DNA of 64,000 nt, from NCBI RefSeq assembly GCF_029227915.1, contig NC_079878.1, positions 12,958,001 through 13,022,000 of the forward strand. Direction: 5' to 3'. Numbering within the stretch: position 1 is the first letter of the stretch; each line of letters starts with the position of its first letter. The notes beneath the pieces were generated by a model. It saw nothing but the letters and a program-made list of their open reading frames with translations. It was not told the origin of the DNA and ran no database searches. The stretch is from Hydractinia symbiolongicarpus. Taxonomy: Eukaryota > Cnidaria > Hydrozoa > Anthoathecata > Hydractiniidae. Shown piece by piece: positions 1 to 24,800 of the stretch. The translations under genes were made by a program, and so were the position numbers.

Positions 1-1429
1 CAAGTCTCTACGGCTAAACCCCAAGCTGGAGCTATACGCTCCAGGAGAACCCTGCAGGCACAAGTGCGAAGACTCTTGCTATAACAAAACTTCGTTCGTA
101 AAGAGGTACAGAGCATGTGATAAATTTATGAGGAATGAGGCCTAAGACCTTTTGCGTACGGGGATGGTGGGTGATCCCGCGATTGTGTTCTGTAGGTACC
201 ATGAAGGAGACGTGACGGGTATCAGGTCCCATATTTATAAGGAACCCCACAAATGCAATACCATTCTAGGGTACGACGAAACATGCTCTACCCAAGTACC
301 TTGATGCAAGACTCTGTGGGAAGAAAAAGCTGATCAAGGTGACTGCACCAACATCACCCCATAACTCAGAGCTATTAGTGCAAGATGGATCGCACTTTGG
401 CTCTTTATTGAGGTACCTGAAAATCTACGTGACAAATTCGGCGAAATGGCCGCGCTATTTGTGGTAAAAGAAATACCAGACGATCAAATCCCGAGCATAT
501 GCACGAGTACTTGAAAACTACGGGGCGCAAGCGTGTTCCAGGTATGCGTAAGCTTTTGAGGTTGCTAAAAACCGAAAAGAACCTACTCCATACACCTCTA
601 TTGAAATGGTACCTTGACCATTGGCTGAAAGTAACTGCTTTTCACAAGTCAGGCTGATGATGACCCCGATAAGCGTATTACAGAAGATACGGCGAAGCTG
701 AAAGGAAACTCGTCCTACGGTAAGATGATTGAGGACCTAGCGAGACATGCAAATACTACGTTCACGAGGGATGAAAAGGAGGTTGATGTAGCCCTCCGAA
801 GCCCATACCTCAAGGACCTTGAAGAGGTTGGAGATGCGTATGAGCTCAGAAGGGGCAAACACAAGTGTACTATCGATCGTGCCTACCAGTGTGGTATAGC
901 GGTGTACCAAGTAGCCAAACTTCGTGTGTTGGAATTTTACTACGACTTCCTGGACAAATACGTAAATCGTCGAGATTTCGAATATATTTATATGGATACT
1001 GACAGTGCCTATTTTTCCATCTCTGTGGAAGAGTTGCGGGATGTCGTCCGTCCCGAACTACTTGATGACTACGATAAGGACGTTGAAAACTGGCTCGTCA
1101 CTGATAAGTACTCGAGTCGAGCAGGAGGGCTATTCAAGTTAGAATTTATATGATTTCGGATGGCTGCCCTGACTGCCAAGTGCTACTTCGTTAAAGGAAA
1201 AAGGGTACGAAATTTTCGTGTAAGGGCATGTCGAAGAAACAAAATGCGGTGACTTGGTCTAGGTACACGAGCACGTTAAAGGGTGGTTTAGACATGTCCA
1301 AAAACGTAGGTTTCAGGGTGCACAACCAGGGTATGGTTACGTACGAACAAAACAAGCTCGGCCTCTGCGTTTTATGATAAGAGAGTTGTACATGATGACG
1401 GGGTACATACCTCTCCGCTTGCTGTTTAG
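1..1429 (+). pseudogene. Broken family-B DNA polymerase (Polinton/Maverick-like)
   Basis: This is a decayed, 5'-truncated gene for a protein-primed family-B DNA polymerase (DNA_pol_B_2 type), the replicative enzyme of Polinton/Maverick elements and related selfish DNAs. The longest intact block runs from about 640 to 1153. It contains the NSSYG-type motif B (707-721) and the motif C sequence YMDTDS (989-1006), whose aspartates bind catalytic metal. A GYD-type motif A neighbourhood is recognisable near 270-280 in another frame. Stops and frame changes interrupt 1-640. After 1153 the C-terminal part continues in other frames, with a stop near 1370 and a last frame ending at 1429. The N-terminal exonuclease part would lie left of the window. 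The block looks richer in G+C than the DNA that follows. It is very unlikely to be functional. The element class is inferred from the polymerase type only; no integrase, capsid or terminal repeat is visible. Confidence 0.83.
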
Positions 1430-1441
1430 GCCTGAATAAAC

Positions 1442-2227
1442 ATGGAAGTGTGTCTACTAATCGCTGTAATTTTGCCGTATGCCCTGATCGCGTTTTGTTT
1501 TTTCCGTTACAAAAAGCTATTAATAAAGATATCAGAGCTCGCACAAGTATTCGATTCCGAAGAATCTTTTGAACACGTTGAACAGCCCACCGATAAGCGC
1601 CAAGCTTTGAAAGAAGTCCTGCATAAGGGCAAAGGGTATCTTTTACCAAAGAAAAATACAGAAGGATTTGTAGACAAGGCCCCTGGTGAGGCCATTGAAA
1701 AGGTCCATACCGAGTATGTTCATCGAGAGCTTCAAGAGAAGGGGGAGAAGGCTGCCAAGGCCCTATGTACCCACGTGGTTAACCTGTACGCGAACTTGAT
1801 TGGAAATTTCGTCAACATCGACAGTGTCGAGGATTTACGTAAGAACATTGAAGAGGACCCCATTATCCGGGACGCTATGGCAGACCTCGGCGTACTCGTG
1901 TACTGCACAATTTGCAGGTGTTTAGCACCTATCTTAGTGGCAGGGCATACAACCTGGCATATGAGCAAATCCACAAATAAGCGCCTCCTTCCTGATAGCC
2001 GTGTGATGAAACAAGCGCCCTCTGGCTATGAGGGACGGGGGAGGGGGTATTTAAGCAGGGGCGCTTATAAAAAAAAATGTCCCTTGGGGAAAGCGCTTAT
2101 TCCGGCAGGGGCGGTTATTCGTCAGTGTTCGATTGTTCCGTCATTTACGGTATGCATCTTCTTATCCAAAAGAAGTGATAAGGGGCAGGGGCGGTTATTC
2201 TGGCGAGTGTTAAAGATGATCGTCTGA
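1442..2227 (+). CDS. Unknown ORF with N-terminal membrane segment, downstream of the polymerase remnant
   Basis: I do not recognise this 261-codon ORF. It begins 12 bases after the last stop of the polymerase remnant, on the same strand, so it probably belonged to the same mobile element. Residues 5-21 are strongly hydrophobic and are followed by Arg/Lys, which suggests a single membrane anchor with a soluble remainder. Residues 30-150 are charged and probably helical (many Glu and Lys). A hydrophobic stretch with Cys-Thr-Ile-Cys spacing follows near residues 152-165. From about codon 177 (base 1970 on) the reading frame runs into GC-rich repeats containing AGGGGCG(C/G)TTAT motifs, so the last ~85 residues are probably read-through of a repeat rather than native protein. 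The original stop may be lost. No function is claimed. Confidence 0.45.
   Translation: MEVCLLIAVILPYALIAFCFFRYKKLLIKISELAQVFDSEESFEHVEQPTDKRQALKEVLHKGKGYLLPKKNTEGFVDKAPGEAIEKVHTEYVHRELQEKGEKAAKALCTHVVNLYANLIGNFVNIDSVEDLRKNIEEDPIIRDAMADLGVLVYCTICRCLAPILVAGHTTWHMSKSTNKRLLPDSRVMKQAPSGYEGRGRGYLSRGAYKKKCPLGKALIPAGAVIRQCSIVPSFTVCIFLSKRSDKGQGRLFWRVLKMIV
1970..2205. repeat. GC-rich fold-back repeat (AATAAGCGCC / GGCGCTTAT motifs)
   Basis: Short GC-rich motifs occur in both orientations. AATAAGCGCC and AACAAGCGCC are near 1976 and 2010; AGGGGCGCTTAT is near 2057 and AGGGGCGGTTATTC near 2107 and 2187. The arrangement lets the stretch fold on itself. A related array in one orientation lies at 41041-41100. 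Probably the end of a non-autonomous element. Confidence 0.5.
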
Positions 2228-2589
2228 AACGCCACAATTTCCACGGATTCGATCTCCCAGTTCACAGGAAAAGCCGCGAAAACAAGAAGGGAAAAACGAA
2301 AGTTTAATGCTTTTTGTCTTTTATTTTTATTACATAGCTTCAACCAGCAGCTTAAGGCTATAACAGGTTAGTCCTCTTTTACCATTATTATTGCTGTTGA
2401 ATGACATCCCGTCAAATGATTAGTTTGCTACATGCATTGGTTTTTGAAACACTCCATCAGAGGAGTCTGGAGGAAGTTATAATATCGGGGAAATTACAAA
2501 TATAGGAATAATACTATAGTAATAATGCATACAAATAAGAAATTAGACAGACATAAATTGGCAAAAATATATTTTATAAATGAGGATTA

Positions 2590-2760
2590 TTAACTCAGTT
2601 GTTATAAAGCGCTGGACTTTTTGTCCAAGTGGGTGTGCATTTCACCCCCACATAACTGTTGTAGCTATAGTTGGTCAAACATTCCAAGAAAGGTTTCTGT
2701 AGCTCAAATGGGAGCCTTAAAGGGGACCTCCCACCCACCCTAAAGAAACTTTTTCTCCTA
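2590..2760 (+). mobile_element. SINE-like element, tRNA-derived head
   Basis: The head resembles a degenerate tRNA: an A-box-like CTCAGTTGTTA, then a B-box-like region with a GGGTG...CACCCC stem. The tail contains CTGTAGCTCAAATGGGA (2697-2713). The same 17 bases recur at 19638-19654 in another element with a tRNA-like head, which supports a shared SINE family. Confidence 0.55.
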
Positions 2761-3294
2761 TCATAAACTATTACATACAGAAATTAAAAATTATTTTGCG
2801 TAATTTGTTAATATAACTTAGAAATATTGCATTCTTATTCTGCCATTGTTAAGTAATGTGGTACCTTCAGCCTTCCTCTTAGAGATTGTCAAGTTTAGCA
2901 GATGCAAGAAGAATGGCAACAAATGATGTAGTATGATCCTCTAACTTCGTACACTTTTTCAGTTTTACCTATCAAAAACCTTATCTAAGCAACTCCTAAA
3001 GATGGTTCTGCCATTTATCTTTCGTTCCAAGCTACGCTACAATATTTACAGCAAATTCTCTCCCATGCTAGCACCACAAACTGGAAAAAACGTCCACCAA
3101 AGAGCTGCACTGAGTACCCCTAACGTCGAACAACTTCCCCTAACATCGAACAGTTGAGTTTTCAATGTTTTGACCCCTCTGAGTGGTGCACCCTACGGGA
3201 GATACAATTTATGGTAACTTCAGCCTAAATACAGGCCTTACAAATATAGTCAGCTGTAACAAATACATTCTCACACACTTCGTGGAACCGCTTC

Positions 3295-3495
3295 TCACAT
3301 TTTACTTCTCCCTTTCACCAGAGTGTTTTCTCTACGACAACTAAAGCATTGCTTTTCTTCATCATAGGATTCGTCACTTTCTTCCTCGCTCTCGCTAGTT
3401 GTTATAATTTCCTCCTCCTTCTCCACCTCACTGCTGATATCTTCATAAAATGCGTTTTTTATGCTTGCTTCACGATGGTCCATGAAAAGCAACAT
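3295..3495 (-). CDS. Short acidic Ser/Glu-rich ORF, unassigned
   Basis: This 66-codon ORF is not recognised. The middle is dominated by Glu, Ser and Asp, and the C-terminal third is basic with a CFSC pair followed by RR. The composition is less random than most short ORFs here and could be a fragment of a transposon-encoded or nuclear protein. No flanking exons or partner domains were found. The complementary strand is pyrimidine-rich (CTTCCTC-type), which alone can produce an acidic ORF, so it may be spurious. Confidence 0.2.
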   Translation of the reverse strand: MLLFMDHREASIKNAFYEDISSEVEKEEEIITTSESEEESDESYDEEKQCFSCRRENTLVKGRSKM

Positions 3496-4086
3496 TGTGG
3501 CTTAAAATATTGCATGTCCTCTGCTTTTTGTAAAAAAATACAAAGAAAAAGGAAAAGCAAAGAAAAAGAAAAATAGAAAAGATTGTTAAAACAACACAGA
3601 CTAACATGTTTTTTTTATAAGAACCCAATCCTCAAATCATTGATTATAAAACTAAAACAACCAACAACAAGAGAAGAATATCTAAAGCTAACAATATTAT
3701 ATTTTAACTTATGGTAATTTTGTTCCATCTATACAACTGAAGTCATATTCACACCATTACAACACTCTTTATAAAAACATTTGTAAGAATTTTCACAAAT
3801 AAAAATAAATTGTCCTTTTTTTGTACCGGGACGGAGAGACGGACATCTCTCCATTTGGACATAAAAAAGAGTAGAATAGAGGTTAAAGTTATTTTCTTCC
3901 TACTGGGCTAAAAAAATTTTCACAAATAAGAAAAACACCTAATAACAGATTTTATTGGCTTTTATTTAAAAAGAGTGCACTAGATTTTTAAGAATATTGT
4001 GGCTTAAAATTATAAATTAGAAAATCATTTATATCTTTCTTAAAAGCCTTTTTTATATGCACATTGCTATTTACTAACAAGCCATC

Positions 4087-4142
4087 AATCAAAAGTGAAA
4101 AGGGTTATGGGGGAGACCTCATAACCCTTTTTACTTTTGATT
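4087..4142. repeat. Hairpin with 23-base arms
   Basis: Arms at 4087-4109 and 4120-4142 are complementary with one mismatch (GTGAAAA against TTTTTAC), separated by 10 bases. It could be the core of a small fold-back element or a transcribed hairpin. Nothing in the flanks decides between these. Confidence 0.6.
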
Positions 4143-4674
4143 TTGGGACAATTGACAATGTTCTGTCTCTTACACGCTGCCTAATATCAGAAGGTGAAAA
4201 TCAACCCTTGGAAGGAGGTTGACAAGCTGTTTCTTGACATTTTGTATCCTTCACTTCAATTGTTAACAATTTTTCTTAATAATGAATTCTTTACTGGACT
4301 CAACGAGATGCAATCTCAAATCACAACTGATGAAGAGTTCAGAGGTCTATCAGGATTTTCACTGAGTCTATGATTCCGCTACACTGCTATACTAAGCACG
4401 TAGAGGTGATGACCATTAGGGTAGAATAATCTAAACTGTTATGATGTCAAGAGTAAAAAATGTTTTGCTTCTGAGGTTCCTCTTGAAAAACGATGACAGG
4501 AATAACAATGTGTTGTATTATTGCGCAGAGATTGTACTCATCCCTTGTGTGTGTAATTGCTTTTGTCTGCAGAAAAAACAATGTGGTTCTCAATAATTAC
4601 TATCTCACTTTGCAAGGATAATATTGCTTTGCAACTTCTAACTCTAACTAACTAAGTCCGAAATGGGTGATTTC

Positions 4675-4765
4675 TTTTTTTAGAAAAACTGCCTTCAGGG
4701 GGATTGGAACACACAACCTCTGCATTCATGTTGTGACGCCTAGTTAACTGAGCCATTACGCTTTA
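4675..4765 (-). mobile_element. tRNA-derived SINE head
   Basis: On the - strand there is an A-box match TGGCTCAGTTAACTAGG and, about 30 bases later, a B-box match GTGTTCCAATCCCCC, spaced as in a tRNA gene. The acceptor and anticodon stems do not pair convincingly, so this is read as a SINE promoter region rather than a working tRNA. Confidence 0.55.
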
Positions 4766-5685
4766 AGTAAAATGTTTAATTCGACAGCTTTTATATTAAT
4801 GGTTTGTAAAACCGGATTGACGGTGAATTATGCCGCTGAAACCAAAATGATTTATGGATACAAAATACAAAAAAAATTTGATAATGTTGTCATGCAAGAT
4901 AATTAATGCAGCTTCTGCAAATCGTTTTTTAAAAGCAGAAAACATTACAGTGTTGTTTGGCATATCCTTTTTTGTGTTAATCATAACTCGCATGTTTTGG
5001 CTTTTTTTTGGAGTAGATCAGAACGAAACAAATAATTATTGAATTCTTTTTCCACACCATCAATATAAGAAAAGTTTTTTTAAAATGGAAGGCCTCCTTT
5101 AAATACTCTAGAACTGCTTTTGTAGTCTCTCCCAAATAAATTAAAAGGGTTTATTGTTAGAAACTGGTGAGACTGGTCACATAAAATATTAAATTAAATA
5201 TTTATATAATATTTTTACAAAATATTTCAATCATGGCTGCCCCCAAAGACCAGCCAAAAACGATCCTACCTCTCAAATTACAAAATAGGTCAAGTTGCAA
5301 TTATTCCATCGAAAAATAGCTAGCTAGCTGTTATGTATATAGCATACACAGAGCTAAATATTATATTTTGATATCCTGAGTCATAATTATTTAGCTACTC
5401 ATTATGCAACAAGCAAGTCTAACTACTTTGAAAAGTGCATTTTCCACACGATTTTGTCATCTGTTACTATAAATGAAAATCACTGATCTGGTCTTGCATC
5501 ATGATTTGCCAAGTGTTGGTTTTGATGCCTACAACCACCTTGAAATGTATCACTAGTTTTAATCTCAGCTAGTCATACACCAGAATGCGCCATAAAAAGT
5601 TGCACGATGACGTGCACAAACAGTATACACACGTGTACCTGCGTCAAAACCAAGGTACATGCTTGTGCACTTAAGCAACCTACAA

Positions 5686-5727
5686 GGTGCATGGAATGAT
5701 GTGTTGGTACACATCATTCCGTGCACC
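5686..5727. repeat. Inverted repeat upstream of E(z)
   Basis: Arms 5686-5704 and 5709-5727 (GGTGCAYGGAATGATGTGT type) pair with one mismatch across a 4-base loop. Further GTGCAC motifs lie in the preceding 120 bases. It could be the tip of a decayed element or a structured site near the E(z) promoter. Confidence 0.6.
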
Positions 5728-6004
5728 AGATTTTGAGTTTTTAAAGAATAAAACACACAATGCTACAGAAAAATTTTTTTATATTTCCTAATAAGTACAT
5801 TGCATAAATTTGCAAATAGCCTTCATCACATAATGAATTGCTTACACATTAAATTATATGTTTTTGATTCAGCACTACCAGTTTTCCTAATAAAACTGTG
5901 ATTATTAGTGTGACATGGATCGACTGTTTTGCTCAAGAATTACTAAATTGTTTTTATTGTTTTAGTTTGTTAATATATACAAGATAAAGTTTCACATTTG
6001 GAGA

Positions 6005-19880
<13,876 letters not shown>

Positions 19881-20015
19881 GAAGCAAACAAGTTGCGTCT
19901 GTTTTACGCTGGTATGATTTCGTGGAGAAGTATATTGAAGTATTAGAGTATGCTGTAAATACAAATTCGAAGTGAAGAAAAATGTTGCGGTTTTTTTATC
20001 TGCATTGACTTTACT

Positions 20016-20021
20016 AATAAA
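20016..20021 (+). terminator. Candidate E(z) polyadenylation signal
   Basis: AATAAA lies 136 bases after the E(z) stop codon at 19878-19880. It is the first canonical hexamer downstream. Plausible, but such hexamers are common in AT-rich DNA. Confidence 0.5.
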
Positions 20022-21170
20022 CATGCAAGCTACCGGGGAACTTGTTAAACTTCTGTACCATTCTTTCTTGACGCATGTTTGGAATATGTATGATATTGCT
20101 CAATTTTTTTCAAAGAAAATACATGTGAACTTTTAATAGCTGGTACGTAGCAACTATTAGAACGTAAGAAGCTAACTACGGTAAATTTCACATCTTACTG
20201 TACTAATCCGCGAAAGTGAACACATTGTGATGTTTCAAAGATCAACGAAAAATGTGTACCAACCAGCAGTTTGTAAAGAGAAAAGAACAAAAAAAACAAA
20301 AAAATTAATATTTAATTAACAAATTTATCTTACTCTGCTAATCCGCAATGGCCTTGCAGGCTTTTTTTAAATTAGCTGCGGGGTAGCCTTTTTTCGCAAC
20401 TATTAAATAGGGTGAGAGCGAACACTGGCGACTATATTGATACTCTGTTTAAAAAGGTATCCATTGTAAGACTTATTTAAAGAAAAACAAGTTTTTATAA
20501 CAGAGGTAAACGTGATATTTCTCTCTGATCGGATAACTTTCTCAGTCTTCAATGTTAACTATCTTGTTCTTTCTTATTAACGCTAGATTGTATCTAAATA
20601 ATTTACGTATTCCGCTTTTATGGAAACTCTTGATAAGAATCTCACTGAATTGTAAGTATTTGAAGGTTCAAGCTAAGATTAAAAGTTTTCAGAAGTTATT
20701 AGATTTCAACGCAGAAAACGAAAGCATTCAAGTTTGATAGAGTCGGTTAAAACTGGAACTAGAGTTTTTTTGTCTAAATTTATTCATGAAAATCGATATA
20801 AAAATGTTTCAACATGTTTCCAAATAATTAAGAAACATTCAAAAAAATAAATGCTTAAATAGATATGATCATTTATATTTATAGAGTATATGTGAAAATC
20901 TTACTTTTTCATATAAGGTTGCGCAAAATTTTTTAACAACTTTTCAAAGTCTCAGATAAAAATCTATGGAAAGCATCAATTTTTTTATTAAATCAAATGG
21001 ATTTCAGTTTTATGCACAACATCAAATCATTTTAATACCAACATTTACTGTTTTTAATTGTTTTGTGGTACAATAATCCTATATTTCCATAACCACGCAG
21101 ATACTGTCTTTACATCCTAACCTAATGTGTATGCGACTTTTTATCTGAGACATTTCAAGTTCCAATTCAA

Positions 21171-21845
21171 TATTTTGTTCTTAGTAATAGACCTGTGTTG
21201 TTGACAAAATATTTACTTATTTAATTTTTAATTTTTTCTACTAATGAACACACTTGTTTTCACAAGCTTCGATGAAAAAATAGAAATTCTCGTCTCCGTC
21301 TTTCCACCCAAATACAAGCATTTTTTTCATAGCCAGTACTTTAAAAACAGAAAGTTTCGCGATTTTTGAATTTCGCGAAAGTTTGATTTGGATAAATTTA
21401 ATTAAAAAAAATTGCGAAAGTTTTCTCGCGAAATTTTAGAACTTTAATCTCAACTCGCAAAAAATTAAACCACCCTTTATTTTTTCTCTCGCACCCGAAA
21501 ACGCAATGATTTTCACAAATAACCCGCCCCATCACGATGACAGTAGGATCAAGGTACTAAAAGCAATGGATTGACTCTTAAATTGTGTTGGATCTGCTTA
21601 TAAAAATTAAAAATCTAAAAATGCAGTAAAAATTTTTCGTGGAATTAGGGTTCTTCCTTTCCTCATGAACCTTTTTGCTCCTAAGGTAGCTCTCTTGTTT
21701 TTATCTTGGAGAAAGGAAAGAGACAAGACATTCTTTTTTTTTTCATTTAAGCTTGTGAAAACAAGTGTGCTCATTAGTAGATAAAGTTGTAAATAAATAA
21801 GTAAATTTCAGTCAACATCCCAGGTCGATTATTAAAAACAAAATA
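21171..21845. mobile_element. ~675-bp non-autonomous element with long terminal inverted repeats
   Basis: The left arm (21171-21270) and right arm (21749-21845) are inverted copies with few differences. The inner 32 bases (21239-21270 against 21749-21780) differ at a single position, and weaker similarity continues inward for ~40 bases. The centre carries repeated GCGAAA/TTTCGC words (21355-21470). No ORF is present. The structure fits a MITE or fold-back element mobilised by another element's transposase. A target-site duplication could not be fixed and the superfamily is not assigned. Confidence 0.75.
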
Positions 21846-24800
21846 GTAACAATTAAATGCCTAAAATGCCTCAAAACAAAAAACTGCGAAGTCTAATTAT
21901 TTAAAAAAACATTTACCCCATAGTTTTATAACTTTATTTATCTGTACACAGCTGCCATGTTGCGTTCTTGTAAATTTCATTTCGCGCGTAAGAAAATCAT
22001 AGCTCAATGGAAATTGACTTAAGGTTAAGAGCAGAGAACACACGAAAGCTTTTTGCGTCATAGTGGAAAATGCAGCCGAATGTAAATGAACATAAAGACT
22101 TCGTAGCGGGAGAAAAAATAATTTGCGCTCGTGACGTAGAAACTGTAAAAAATTTGCGTGACAAGAGGTTTTTTAGAAAGTCTCACATGTATTGTTCCAC
22201 AGACCCCATATGTGGATACTTATTTCCAACATGTGTTTTTTTACTAATGGATAGTCTGGATGTCTATATTATGACGGGATCTCTCGTCTTGATGGTGAGA
22301 CTTTCGCTTTATTCAGATTGATCAAAACAGAGTTATGACGTCACAACTGCATCGCTAATTCTTTTATGTATCTCTCCGACACTTATATTTACTGGTACAG
22401 CGGTTGTAATATTAAGTTGCACTTCGTAGGGTCGTTTGATTGCTTGAAAACTGGCCAGTAGCCATACTAATCTTTCATTTAAAGTTATATTTCTTTGTTT
22501 CTTTTGTACTCTCTTTGTTAAAGTTAATCACTTGTTTACGTTTTCTGCTTTGATAAATAATTAATCAGATCGCCTTCCAAACCAAGACAATGGTACGACA
22601 CCAAAAACAAAAGATGTGATTTCGAGACATTGTGAGAAAAAGATTAGCGAAGCGCCTGTAACCGCTGCCCGTTTCGATATAATTTGATTAAGTGTTGATT
22701 ATATGATAGGATACAAAGAAATTAAATTCGCGTCTTTTAAAAATAAAAGGGATAAATAATAATGGAGTCGTTCTCTTTTCTCTGCCCTTTTTTTTAATAC
22801 ACCGCTATTCTTTTACACGGTAGAAACTAATTTATTTGTGGATGGAACCAAATTTTACCACTTCCTTGTTCTCTCCACCCAACGCCGAATTGTATACCTT
22901 TAGGTCTTCTCTTTTTTTCGTTCTAGTTTCTACTTACTTTCTCAAGACAAACAAGCTACTTAATTTTTTTTTCAAATAAGAAACTGGCTTATAAGAAAAT
23001 TTTCACTAAGTTATCCAAGTTTAAAGAACTTGAAACAAAACACAAGAGATATTTTCCTTATAAGAAACTTAACAAAAAAGAGAGTTTTTCTAATTTAAGG
23101 CTGCTAATTTCTTTGTAATTTCTACAAAGTACAATCTAAAATAAATAAAAAATATTTCGAAACAGTTTTTCCTAAATATTGAAGACTTGCCTTATTTAGA
23201 CAGATATACTTACCCCCTCCACCTCTCCTTCCTTTCTTCAAAAGTTAATTTAATTGAGAAACTCAAGATGGCGGTCGAAGAAACTTTATGAAGCCAGAAG
23301 CAATAGCCCCGAGCATCTTTTTTATACAAGATCATTCGAGTGTAAATGCTTAGTTTTTTCATTCTAAAAGAGTGTTCTTGCAAGCGAAATTCTTTAAAAT
23401 AACAATCTGAAGAACGATGAGTGGGAAACAGTAAAATGATTTATCTAATAAAATGGAAATCTTAGAGATATCTAACTATATTTTTCCTTAACTATAAAGC
23501 CCCACCTAATTGCTTTGTAGATAATCGTACTGTTAATTAATAAATTAATTTTTTTAATTTCTTTAATATTCCACGAGCTTATGGCAACTTAGTAGTGAGG
23601 GCTGAGGCTGAGATTTACCCTACAGACTAAACAACCGTTAAACAACTCACCAGGCTGGCAAGCAAACTACAAAAGAACATTAAAACGCAGAACTGCTAGT
23701 ACAAAGCTGAAACCTTGAAATATGTACGCTTAGCCATTCCTTAAGAATTTCGAGTTTGAAATCAAAATTGTCGCCAAACTAAAATTTAAAGGCTGACATG
23801 AAAAGTGGATTTGCTTTTAAAAAAATGAAGCTGTAAACTGAATAAAAGACTTTTTTGTAACCATGTTTCTGTAGAAAGAAAGTCAGGAATAAATAAATGA
23901 ATGACTAAATGAATGAACAAAGGAAAGCAATGGAATGGTACTAGTGGTGGTATGCAAGTAAATTCTCAGTAGTTAATACAGTGGTTGGTTTCCCGTTCAT
24001 ATTTTGACAGTTCAGTTGGATCCAATTTCCAAGTTAATATAAAAAATTCTAAATATATTCACTGAAGAGTAATTATATCTTTTAAAATTAGCAAATTAAC
24101 AAGCAAGAATACCAAACTCAATTACCAGTGTTGCATTGTGGTTTTTGTTAACTCCCCCGCTTTAATGTTAGCTAGCTAAAATTAAATGTCTTATGACCAA
24201 ACTACGTAATTTCTTTGTTCATCATATGATCTTTCAAGAAGATCTTGCCACCGTGCTTTCCATTCATCATCGTTCTTCGTGAGAAAGTATTGTTAATTAA
24301 ATTGGTATCTCCCAAACACAGGAAATATGACTCAATTCAAAGTGTATTTTTCTTCCATATACAAACATTGCACTTTCAAGTTTCCAGCCAAAGTAGAATA
24401 AATAATTATTTTATCAAATTTTCTCAATCATTTCCAGTTATCCTAAATGATAAAAAGAAGAACATCCATTTAAAAAATATAACTTTTCTTGTTTCTCTAT
24501 CAATTTTTTTTAAAATAGCACTCGTTCGTTACGTCTTGTTTATAGCTGAATGATTTACTGTTGACCTTGATAGCCGAAGAAAAGCTTTTAACATTTATGT
24601 AAAATGAAATACCCGAGGGACGAAGAATTTTGTCAACAATATTGTTTACTAACAAATATTATCTACAAATATTTTTTTTAAGTTTTCATTTTTATATCCT
24701 AAGCAAGTTTTATTATTTACTTTTGTGTATTTATATTTCATTATATTTATTATAACTTTTTATGCCTCGAAATTTTCAAACAACCTTAGCACTGTCAAAA

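Larger units (their letters stand above)
2228..6004. other. Non-coding stretch between polymerase block and E(z)
   Basis: AT-rich DNA with no convincing host gene. It holds two SINE-like copies (2590-2760 and 4675-4765), a short acidic ORF on the - strand (3295-3495), a hairpin at 4087-4142, and an inverted repeat at 5686-5727 about 280 bases before the E(z) start codon. Near 3115-3165 a ~20-base motif containing CCCCTAACRTCGAACA occurs twice in a row. The E(z) promoter and 5' UTR should lie in the right-hand part, but no clear TATA box or initiator could be fixed. Confidence 0.6.

Noticed and set aside
1-1429. Nuclear copy of medusozoan mitochondrial polB
   Set aside because: Medusozoan linear mtDNA does encode a family-B polymerase, but this block is GC-richer than its surroundings whereas such mtDNA is AT-rich, and no mitochondrial gene lies beside it. 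Not fully excluded without a tree.
1191-1649. 152-codon ORF on the - strand
   Set aside because: It lies antisense across the polymerase C-terminal remnant and the next + strand ORF, both with better protein evidence; its translation shows no domain.
4675-4765. Functional tRNA gene on the - strand
   Set aside because: A and B boxes are present, but acceptor and anticodon stems do not form and no plausible anticodon loop is placed correctly; better read as a SINE head.
22070-22321. 83-codon ORF upstream of FoxA
   Set aside because: Starts well and is fairly protein-like, but no homology, partner exon or regulatory context could be seen; not listed as a gene.
23271-23291. AAGATGGCGG start-like sequence as a gene start
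   Set aside because: The frame stops after seven codons; similar GCCATCTT/ATGGCGG words recur elsewhere and may be YY1-like sites or repeat remnants.
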